This document shows, one piece after another, positions 1 to 4,953 of a stretch of DNA of 8,629 nucleotides (the stretch's first letter is position 1; each line of letters begins with the position of its first letter). Source of the stretch: JAHECQ01 sp047638695 (lineage in GTDB: Bacteria; Actinomycetota; Acidimicrobiia; Acidimicrobiales; SZUA-35). The stretch covers positions 1 through 8,629 of the forward strand of contig JBLINY010000162.1 in NCBI GenBank assembly GCA_047638695.1, given 5' to 3'. The notes beneath the pieces were generated by a model, which did no database searches, was not told where the DNA came from, and saw only the letters and a program-made list of their open reading frames with translations. Made by a program: the position numbers and the translations under genes.

Positions 1-127
1 ACCGGCGTTGCCGGTCAGCTTCGCCATCTGGCTGTCGTCGGTTGAGCTTCCTCGTCCCTCGGCAGCCTCTCGGTTCTGTTCTGACATTGTGACCGGCGTT
101 GCCGGTCAGCTTCGCCATCTGGCTGTC
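1..127. repeat. 36-bp direct repeat, two copies with a 91-bp period
   Basis: Positions 1-36 and 92-127 are identical over 36 bases; the sequences diverge immediately after each copy, and the first copy may continue beyond the left edge. Each copy begins with a perfect dyad, ACCGGC-gtt-GCCGGT, which can fold into a 6-bp stem with a 3-base loop (7 bp in the second copy, using g91 and c107). The 55 bases between the copies show no further repetition, and no third copy appears one period further on, near 183. The 91-base offset is not a multiple of three, so the duplication is not a protein-level repeat. The area lies just upstream of the small gene at 167. Function unknown; it could be a dispersed intergenic repeat or the edge of a tandem array. 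Confidence 0.85.
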
Positions 128-153
128 TGTTCGCTGTTTTGGGCATGGGAGTC

Positions 154-159
154 TAGATT
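154..159 (+). promoter_or_regulatory. Putative -10 element (TAGATT) for a leaderless start at 167
   Basis: TAGATT fits the actinobacterial TANNNT -10 consensus and is followed by 7 bases and then the ATG at 167, so transcription would begin at or next to the start codon. A GGGAG at 147-151 is too far away (15 bases) to be a convincing ribosome binding site. No clear -35 is visible. Inference from sequence alone. Confidence 0.5.
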
Positions 160-166
160 CCAACCG

Positions 167-331
167 ATGGCAGAAATCACACCGGTGCCCACAGACGAAG
201 AAACCGCGGCCATTCTGGCCGCAGTCGAAATGCTCTGGCCGAAGCCAGTGGCAGCAGCCGATTCCTCTGCCGCAGCCCCGCCTCGGTGGCGTTTTAGCGG
301 CCGTTGGTGGCAGGGAACGCGTCGGCCCTGA
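167..331 (+). CDS. Small acyl-CoA carboxylase epsilon-subunit-like protein
   Basis: This 54-residue protein has a short helical N-terminal part with the pattern PTDEETAAILAAVEMLW (residues 8-24), an alanine-rich linker, and a C-terminal segment rich in Trp and Arg (PRWRFSGRWW, residues 39-48). That layout, 'P-T/S-x-E-E then a helix, then Trp/Arg tail', resembles the small epsilon subunits of actinobacterial acyl-CoA (acetyl/propionyl) carboxylases, which bind the biotin-dependent core complex and are usually encoded next to the beta subunit. The identification rests on remembered family patterns in a very short protein and is tentative; the beta subunit, if present, would be left of the window. 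The frame is open further upstream to position 8, but the ATG at 167 is preferred because the upstream part crosses the 36-bp repeat and a -10-like hexamer sits 7 bases before this ATG. A B12-dependent mutase nearby fits a short-chain acyl-CoA theme. Confidence 0.5.
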   Translation: MAEITPVPTDEETAAILAAVEMLWPKPVAAADSSAAAPPRWRFSGRWWQGTRRP

Positions 332-341
332 GGGGGCCTTT
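324..341 (+). terminator. Possible short intrinsic terminator
   Basis: GGCCC (324-328) and GGGCC (334-338) can pair around a 5-base loop, followed by TTT. The stem begins inside the last codons of the small gene and its TGA stop (329-331) falls in the loop. The stem and T run are short, so this is weak; the larger hairpin just downstream (345-385) may do the same job. Confidence 0.3.
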
Positions 342-344
342 GGC

Positions 345-385
345 GTTCCTTGAGTTGCTCGCTTGCGCTCGCAACTCCTGGGAAC
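345..385. repeat. Large imperfect hairpin between convergent genes
   Basis: GTTCC (345-349) pairs with GGAAC (381-385), and GAGTTGC (352-358) pairs with GCAACTC (371-377), separated by a small internal loop (TT against CTG). The apical part (359-370) is GC-rich and can add two more pairs. The structure lies between the 3' end of the plus-strand gene ending at 331 and the 3' end of the minus-strand gene ending at 449, a place where bidirectional terminators or REP-like elements are common. No long T run is present on either side, so a classical intrinsic terminator is not shown. Confidence 0.65.
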
Positions 386-425
386 GGAAACCCTTGACCT
401 CGCTGCGCTCACAACTCCCGGGAAC
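358..425. repeat. Degenerate direct repeat of about 28 bp
   Basis: Positions 358-385 and 399-425 are near copies. They differ by one single-base deletion and two substitutions (g371 against a411, t379 against c419). Both contain the core GCGCTC-n-CAACTCC-n-GGGAAC. The first copy is the right half of the hairpin at 345-385; the second copy has lost the matching left arm but gained the 8-bp palindrome TCCCGGGA (416-423). The sequence looks like a family of small dispersed intergenic repeats, which only a genome-wide search could establish. Confidence 0.65.
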
Positions 426-448
426 AGGAGCGGGGAAGCGTTGGCGGC

Positions 449-1198
449 TTAGTCGGCGGCGACGGTGGCTACTTCTATGCGGTCTTGACGCCACTCTCGG
501 GCGGAGATCAGGGCAGCTCCGGCGGCTGACATGATTTCGGCGCTGCCGAAGGCGTGAGCCGGGTAGCAGGCAACACCGGCCCAGAGCGTCAGCCCCGACT
601 GCTGCCCCAGTAGCTGGCGGCGGATTCGCTCGACCGTCCAGATGGCTCCGTTCTCGGGGGTGTCCTCGAGCAGCAGAGCGAAATACCCGTTGCGAAGACG
701 ACACGCGGTGTCGGCCTCACGAAGTGTCACCCGGATGCTGTCGGCAACCAGTTCGGCCTCGGCATCCAGCGGATCGTTGTGGGGAAGACCCTCGACCACT
801 TCGAGGAGTACGACAGCGACGGGGCGAAGATGACGACGAGCGGCGGCGATGCGTGACTCGAGAGCGACGTTGAAGAATGACTCACTGAAGAGCCCGGTGT
901 CAGCATCGGTGAGAGTGTCGGTGACTTCTTCGTACTCGTCATCGAAGTCGGAGACCAGACGCTCTTCGGTTTCCTGGGCCTCAGCGCGGACGGCCCGAAG
1001 CTCGTCTTCGACCAGTATTTGCACGGCCGACTGATCGTTGAGCTGCTGGGCCAAACGCAATCCGGCAACGCCAGCCGCCAGTGCAAGAAGACCGGCTACC
1101 GCTCCAAAGACCGGAACATCAGCCGCGAAGGCAACAAGCCCCGCTGCGAGGCCGAGTACACCGGTGAGAAGTCCGGGAAGCGCAAGTCGTCCATTCAT
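449..1198 (-). CDS. Membrane-anchored protein with a degenerate GGDEF domain
   Basis: The 249-residue protein has two hydrophobic helices (about residues 6-26 and 29-50), a charged, probably coiled-coil linker (51-97), and a C-terminal region (about 98-240) laid out like a GGDEF diguanylate cyclase domain. The opening D-x-D-x-G-L-F-like motif (DADTGLF, 98-104) and the late strand LWAGVACYP (205-213) match the fold. The signature itself is lost: where GGDEF is expected, after R-L and before the ALLL strand, the sequence reads RNGYF (169-173). Catalysis of c-di-GMP synthesis is therefore unlikely; a role as a GTP/c-di-GMP sensor or a purely structural domain is inferred. The start at 1198 is chosen over an in-frame ATG at 1210 because GGAG lies 6 bases upstream. 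The gene follows the acyl-CoA mutase by 122 bases on the same strand and may be co-transcribed. Confidence 0.75.
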   Translation of the reverse strand: MNGRLALPGLLTGVLGLAAGLVAFAADVPVFGAVAGLLALAAGVAGLRLAQQLNDQSAVQILVEDELRAVRAEAQETEERLVSDFDDEYEEVTDTLTDADTGLFSESFFNVALESRIAAARRHLRPVAVVLLEVVEGLPHNDPLDAEAELVADSIRVTLREADTACRLRNGYFALLLEDTPENGAIWTVERIRRQLLGQQSGLTLWAGVACYPAHAFGSAEIMSAAGAALISAREWRQDRIEVATVAAD

Positions 1199-1204
1199 CG
1201 AAAT

Positions 1205-1208
1205 CTCC
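1205..1208 (-). promoter_or_regulatory. Shine-Dalgarno GGAG deciding the start at 1198
   Basis: On the minus strand GGAG is followed by 6 bases and the ATG at 1198-1196, an ideal spacing. The competing ATG at 1210-1208 overlaps this GGAG and has only a GAGG 3 bases before it. This is one of the few clear Shine-Dalgarno sites in the window. Confidence 0.6.
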
Positions 1209-1296
1209 ATCGGCCTCGGACCGCTCGAATAAAGAGGGAGCTGGCCATTCGGTCAGTCTTTCAGAAACAACCAGCGAGCGGGAGGAGGCCCTGATT

Positions 1297-1306
1297 GGGT
1301 CGACCC
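1297..1306. repeat. 10-bp perfect palindrome in the gap after the mutase gene
   Basis: GGGTCGACCC is a perfect 10-bp palindrome in the 122-bp gap between the mutase gene and the GGDEF gene. A further GACCC at 1317-1321 could compete for pairing with the GGGTC arm (1297-1301). There is no T run after it on the minus strand, so I do not call it a terminator; a protein-binding site is equally possible. The rest of the gap shows no confident promoter. Confidence 0.4.
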
Positions 1307-1320
1307 GTCAAGGGAAGACC

Positions 1321-3306
1321 CTACGGGGTGTTGTCGCGCCCCGCGATGGCCAGATCGGCTAACTCGTCAATGATGACGCCAATGTCGAAGTCTTTCGGGG
1401 TGAAGACAGCGGCAGCCCCACTATCGAGCAGAAACTGCCGGTCGTCTTCGGGAATGATGCCGCCGACCACCACCGGTGCGTTGACGCCGGCCTGCCTGAG
1501 CAGGCGGATGGTTTCGGGGACGAGCTCAAGATGGCTGCCCGACAGAATCGAAATGCCGACAGCATCGACGTCTTCATCGCGGGCGGTAGCTGCGATCTGT
1601 TCGGGTGTCAGCCGGATGCCTTGGTAAATCACTTCCATACCGGCATCTCGCGCCGCTACCGCGATCTGTTCCGCCCCGTTGCTATGACCGTCGAGCCCTG
1701 GTTTGGCCACAAGGAGCCTCGGAGGCCCGTTCACAAGCGCTTTCATCCTCGCTGAAGTCGCCCTGAGGCGGTCGGAGCCGCCGCCGGCGCCAGCAGCGGC
1801 CGCAACACCCGTTGGGGCCCGGTATTCACCGAACACGTCGCGAAGGGTGTCGGACCACTCACCGGTGGTTCCACCAGCGTGAGCCAGCGCAACGGTGGGA
1901 CCCATGATGTTGCGGTCGCTCGAGGCAGCGGCCTCGAGGTCTCGAAGGGCCGCGGTGACAGCGCTCTGGTCGCGAGACCTTCGCCACGCCTCGACGTCGG
2001 CCACCATCTCGGCCTGCACCGCAGGGTCGACCTTCAGGATGCTGTCGGCACCACCCAGAGGCGACGGTTCAGACTCGGTGAAATCGTTGACGCCGACGAT
2101 TGCTAGTTCGCCTGTTTCGATGCGACGCATTCGGCCAGCATGAGATCGAACCAGGCGACCTTTGAGCTCATCGATGGCTTCGAACGCGCCGCCGAGTTCG
2201 AGCACGTCATCCAGTTCTGCCGTGGCTGCGTCGATCAGTTCGTTTGTCTTGCCCTCGATCACGTGCGATCCAGCGAAGATGTCGTCGTATTCGAGCAGGT
2301 CGGATTCCAAGGCGAGAACCTGCTGGATGCGCAGCGACCACTGTTGATCCCACGGGCGCGGTAGCCCGAGCGCTTCGTTCCAGGCGGGCAGCTGGAGCGA
2401 ACGAGTTCTGGCATCTTTCGAGAGGGTGACACCGAGCATCTCGAGCACGATTCGCTGCACGTTGTTCTCGGGCTGTGCTTCGGTGAGTCCCAACGAATTC
2501 ACCTGTACGCCGTAGCGGAAGCGCCGAGCCTTGGGATCGGTGATGCCGTAACGCTCGGCCGTTATTCGATCCCACATCTGGGTAAAGGCCCGCATCTTGC
2601 AGGTTTCCTCGACGAAGCGGATGCCAGCGTTGACGAAGAAGGACACGGAGGCAACGACGTCGGAGAACCGGTCGTCGGGTACTTGACCAGATTCCTTCAC
2701 CGCGTCAAGCACCCCGATACCAGTCGCCAGGGCGTAGGCGAGCTCTTGCACCGGCGTGGCCCCTGCTTCTTGCAGGTGATACGAGCAGACGTTCATAGGG
2801 TTCCATTTGGGAACGTGCTCGTTGCAGAAGGCGAACATGTCGACGATCAGTCGGCGACTCTCTGCTGGCGGGAAGATGTAGGTGCCGCGGCTGAGGTATT
2901 CCTTCACGATGTCGTTTTGCACCGTGCCCCGAAGGTCGGTCGACGGCACATTTTGGTCGGCGGCGTTGGCCACATACAGCCCCAGCAGCCATGCGGCCGT
3001 GGCATTGATGGTCATGGACGTGTTCATGCCGCCAACGGGGATTTGGTCGAGCAATGTCGACATGTGCCCCTTGTGTACAACTGGCACACCGACCTTGCCG
3101 ACCTCGCCGCGGGCGAGCAGATGGTCGGGGTCGTAACCCGTCTGAGTCGGGAGGTCGAAGGCAATCGAGAGCCCGGTCTGACCCTTGCTCAAGTTCGTTC
3201 GGTACAGCTCGTTCGAGGCCTTAGCCGAGCTATGACCCGAGTACGTGCGCATAAGCCACGGGCGGTCGCGGGTCGGGGTCTCGGAGCTATCCGTAGAGCT
3301 GGTCAC
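1321..3306 (-). CDS. meaA: B12-dependent acyl-CoA mutase, MeaA / ethylmalonyl-CoA mutase type
   Basis: This 661-residue protein is a single-chain member of the methylmalonyl-CoA mutase family. The catalytic barrel covers about residues 13-500 and carries RTYSGHS (20-26), FDLPTQTGYD (50-59), MNTSMTINA (94-102), GTYIFPP (141-147) and SYHLQEAGAT (175-184). By remembered alignment, Tyr22, Arg152 and His177 correspond to the substrate-contacting Tyr, Arg and His of methylmalonyl-CoA mutase. The C-terminal B12-binding domain (about 525-655) has DGHSNG (539-544, His541 as the lower cobalt ligand), SIL (586-588) and VVVGG (612-616), the D-x-H-x-x-G / S-x-L / G-G pattern. The length and the run RDRPW...RTYSGHS followed by LPTQTGYD match MeaA/ethylmalonyl-CoA mutase better than methylmalonyl-CoA mutase (about 720 or more residues); that enzyme converts ethylmalonyl-CoA to methylsuccinyl-CoA in acetate assimilation. 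Substrate is not proven here. The GTG start overlaps the aat stop (GTGA), with GGGGA 9 bases upstream. Confidence 0.92.
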   Translation of the reverse strand: MTSSTDSSETPTRDRPWLMRTYSGHSSAKASNELYRTNLSKGQTGLSIAFDLPTQTGYDPDHLLARGEVGKVGVPVVHKGHMSTLLDQIPVGGMNTSMTINATAAWLLGLYVANAADQNVPSTDLRGTVQNDIVKEYLSRGTYIFPPAESRRLIVDMFAFCNEHVPKWNPMNVCSYHLQEAGATPVQELAYALATGIGVLDAVKESGQVPDDRFSDVVASVSFFVNAGIRFVEETCKMRAFTQMWDRITAERYGITDPKARRFRYGVQVNSLGLTEAQPENNVQRIVLEMLGVTLSKDARTRSLQLPAWNEALGLPRPWDQQWSLRIQQVLALESDLLEYDDIFAGSHVIEGKTNELIDAATAELDDVLELGGAFEAIDELKGRLVRSHAGRMRRIETGELAIVGVNDFTESEPSPLGGADSILKVDPAVQAEMVADVEAWRRSRDQSAVTAALRDLEAAASSDRNIMGPTVALAHAGGTTGEWSDTLRDVFGEYRAPTGVAAAAGAGGGSDRLRATSARMKALVNGPPRLLVAKPGLDGHSNGAEQIAVAARDAGMEVIYQGIRLTPEQIAATARDEDVDAVGISILSGSHLELVPETIRLLRQAGVNAPVVVGGIIPEDDRQFLLDSGAAAVFTPKDFDIGVIIDELADLAIAGRDNTP

Positions 3307-3992
3307 ACTCTATTGTCCCCGCTGGATCGGTTTGGGTCGAGTACCTGTGACGGAGGTAACTCGACAGCGGCTCGCAGCCGTGCCGCGTAATCGTGGCGAC
3401 CAATCTCGGTGACGCCGAGTGAGGCGAGGTGGGGCGTTGACCATTGCACGTCGATAAGCGTGCCGGGCCGGTCGCCAAGAAGGTTCACGAGGTGAACCAA
3501 CGCCACCTTCGAAGCATCCGTGTGTCGATGAAACATCGACTCGCCAGCGAAGAAGCCACCGATGGCGATGCCGTAGAGGCCACCCGCCAGGCCGTATCGA
3601 TCCCACACCTCGACGCTGTGGGCGTGACCGAGGTGGTGGAGCCTGGTATAGGCGTCGATGACCCGACGATCGATCCAACCGTGTGGCCTACTCGGGTCGG
3701 CACACGCTCGAATCACTTCGCCGAAGTTCTGATCCACGGTTACGTCAAAGCGCCCGAGTGATCGCCTCAACGATCGCGAGACGTGCAGGTTGTTTGGTTC
3801 GAGGATGCCTCGGGGGTCGGGTGAGAACCAGCCGATTCGGCGGCGCCCCACGGGCATTGGGAAGTAGCCCGCCTCGTAGGCGTCGAGCAAGGTTTCCGGC
3901 TCGAGATCTGCGCCGACGGCAATGAGGTCATCCCCCGGAGCTAGCTCTTCGAGAGGAGGAAAAACCCATGCCGAGGGAGGCCGGACAGACAT
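3303..3992 (-). CDS. aat: Leucyl/phenylalanyl-tRNA-protein transferase
   Basis: This 229-residue cytoplasmic enzyme transfers Leu or Phe from aminoacyl-tRNA to N-terminal Arg or Lys of proteins, marking them for ClpS/ClpAP-type N-degron degradation. The length is close to the roughly 234 residues of the E. coli enzyme. Family landmarks are all present: FPP (11-13), AYEAGYFPM (38-46), WFSPDPRG (55-62), HGWID (104-108), GHAHSVEVW (122-130), GGLYGIAIGGFFAGESMF (137-154) and ASK.AL..L..LL (160-172). The catalytic region reads D-V-Q (181-183) where E. coli has D-C-Q, keeping the Asp and Gln reported as important; Glu151 in GESMF is also conserved. The gene starts 35 bases after the cyclophilin stop and overlaps the mutase GTG by four bases, so the three genes probably form one transcript. 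No strong Shine-Dalgarno precedes the ATG. Confidence 0.96.
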   Translation of the reverse strand: MSVRPPSAWVFPPLEELAPGDDLIAVGADLEPETLLDAYEAGYFPMPVGRRRIGWFSPDPRGILEPNNLHVSRSLRRSLGRFDVTVDQNFGEVIRACADPSRPHGWIDRRVIDAYTRLHHLGHAHSVEVWDRYGLAGGLYGIAIGGFFAGESMFHRHTDASKVALVHLVNLLGDRPGTLIDVQWSTPHLASLGVTEIGRHDYAARLRAAVELPPSQVLDPNRSSGDNRV

Positions 3993-4027
3993 CGCTCACA
4001 GTGTGCCGCACAGCGAAGCTGAGCGGA

Positions 4028-4897
4028 CTACGACCCTGACTCGGTGATGGTGACGCTTTCGATAATGGCCGGTTCGCTCGGAGCGTCACCCGGTGAAGTC
4101 GGGATGCTCTCGATCGCGGTGACAACATCAAGGCCTTCGATAACGGTGCCAAAGAGGCTGTAAAGAGGGGGCAGCGCCGCCCCGTCCTCTCCGGTGATCA
4201 CGAAGAACTGGCTGCCGTTGGTGTCAGGTCCTGAGTTGGCCATGGCCACCGAACCAATCTCGTACTCACCTTCGTCTGGCAGCTCATCGGGCACCGAGTA
4301 GCCAGGGTCACCGGTACCGGGCTGGGCGCCAACGGCGTCGCCACCCTGGATCACGAAGCCGGGGATGATGCGGTGGAACGGGGCGTCGTCGTAATAGTGG
4401 TAGCGGGCCAACACAACAAAGTTGTTCACGATGGCCGGAGCTTTCGTCGCGTCGAGCTCAAAAACGATGGTTCCGAGATTCGTCGTCACCTCGGCCGTGT
4501 AGGTCTTGGTGTCATCGATACACGTTGGTGGCGCGTTCTCGAACGATGTGATCCGCTCAGACGAACCGTCTTCTTCCGGGCACGTGGTTTCGCCGGTGAT
4601 TGACCCACCAGGCTCTGGTGCCGATACGGCGCTGACCAAGGGCTCGGTGGTGCTCGGGGCATTGGCCGAATCGGTCGTGGTGGTCGTACCGAGGGTCAGG
4701 TCAGGTGTGTCGATGGCCTCACCACTGTCGTCGCCACCGGCCCGGGAGAGCAGAAACAACCCGCCAAAGAGCAGCACGGCGACAACGCCGACCAGCAATA
4801 TTCGCTGTTTCGTGTTCTCACTGGTCGATTCTTTGCGCTCGGCTTCTATGCGCGCCTGACGGTTGGAGCGCTGTCGTTCACGTTTATCGGTTGCCAC
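4028..4897 (-). CDS. Membrane-anchored cyclophilin-type peptidyl-prolyl isomerase
   Basis: The 289-residue protein has a short basic cytoplasmic tail (1-32), one membrane segment (about 33-51), a Thr/Ser/Glu-rich linker (52-130) and a cyclophilin domain (about 133-287) facing the cell exterior, where it would catalyse cis-trans isomerisation of X-Pro bonds in secreted or surface proteins. Signatures are FHRIIPGFVIQGGD (174-187; Arg176, Phe181 and Gln184 match the active-site Arg, Phe and Gln of cyclophilin A) and MANSGPDTNGSQFFV (219-233). The Trp and His of the human enzyme near the 'FG' strand are replaced (LYSLFG, 245-250), as is frequent in bacteria. Two cysteines (106 and 126) in the CPEEDGSS...APPTCID module may form a disulfide. 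The frame is open to 4951, but the GTG at 4897 is preferred: it yields a normal basic N-terminus, clears the divergent lysC promoter, and has a -10 hexamer 8 bases before it. First gene of the cyclophilin-aat-mutase run. Confidence 0.92.
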   Translation of the reverse strand: MATDKRERQRSNRQARIEAERKESTSENTKQRILLVGVVAVLLFGGLFLLSRAGGDDSGEAIDTPDLTLGTTTTTDSANAPSTTEPLVSAVSAPEPGGSITGETTCPEEDGSSERITSFENAPPTCIDDTKTYTAEVTTNLGTIVFELDATKAPAIVNNFVVLARYHYYDDAPFHRIIPGFVIQGGDAVGAQPGTGDPGYSVPDELPDEGEYEIGSVAMANSGPDTNGSQFFVITGEDGAALPPLYSLFGTVIEGLDVVTAIESIPTSPGDAPSEPAIIESVTITESGS

Positions 4898-4905
4898 AGC
4901 GCGAC

Positions 4906-4911
4906 AGAATA
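4906..4911 (-). promoter_or_regulatory. Putative -10 element (TATTCT) for the cyclophilin operon
   Basis: On the minus strand TATTCT lies 8 bases before the GTG at 4897, the same spacing as the divergent lysC element. An AGGGA further upstream is too distant to serve as a ribosome binding site, so a leaderless mRNA is inferred. No convincing -35 is seen. Confidence 0.5.
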
Positions 4912-4939
4912 TCCCTGCCGACCGCGGTCGGGAGGCCGC

Positions 4940-4945
4940 TAGCTT
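4940..4945 (+). promoter_or_regulatory. Putative -10 element (TAGCTT) for lysC
   Basis: TAGCTT is followed by 8 bases and the GTG start at 4954. A GGGAGG at 4930-4935 would be 18 bases from the start, too far for ribosome binding. The arrangement suggests a leaderless lysC transcript starting at or beside the GTG. Together with the minus-strand element at 4906-4911 it forms a compact divergent promoter with 28 bases between the two hexamers. Confidence 0.5.
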
Positions 4946-4953
4946 GGTCAATT

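Noticed and set aside
1..45. End of an upstream gene on the plus strand (frame ending in TGA at 43-45)
   Set aside because: The 14-residue tail is encoded by the repeat itself, the same tail reappears in another frame at the second copy, and it does not resemble a carboxylase beta-subunit C-terminus.
1..127. CRISPR array (two 36-bp repeats)
   Set aside because: Only two copies, a 55-base gap longer than usual spacers, no third repeat after the second copy, and no cas gene in the window.
8..166. N-terminal extension of the small gene at 167, or a separate gene start at 8 or 99
   Set aside because: The extension would be encoded across the out-of-frame 36-bp repeat, has no recognisable protein character, and a -10-like hexamer lies just before ATG 167.
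1208..1210. ATG at 1210 as the start of the GGDEF-like gene
   Set aside because: The ATG four codons later has an ideally spaced GGAG, which the earlier ATG overlaps.
1297..1321. Intrinsic terminator after the mutase gene
   Set aside because: The GGGTCGACCC palindrome lacks a T run on the minus strand and its stem is short and self-complementary, so termination cannot be supported.
2683..3390. Open frame on the plus strand opposite the mutase and aat genes
   Set aside because: It lies antisense to conserved catalytic segments, crosses the mutase-aat junction and has no recognisable domain.
4705..4953. Long N-terminal extension of aspartate kinase
   Set aside because: It would run antisense through the cyclophilin linker and the divergent promoter; the kinase family begins at the V-A-L-L-V-Q-K-F segment.
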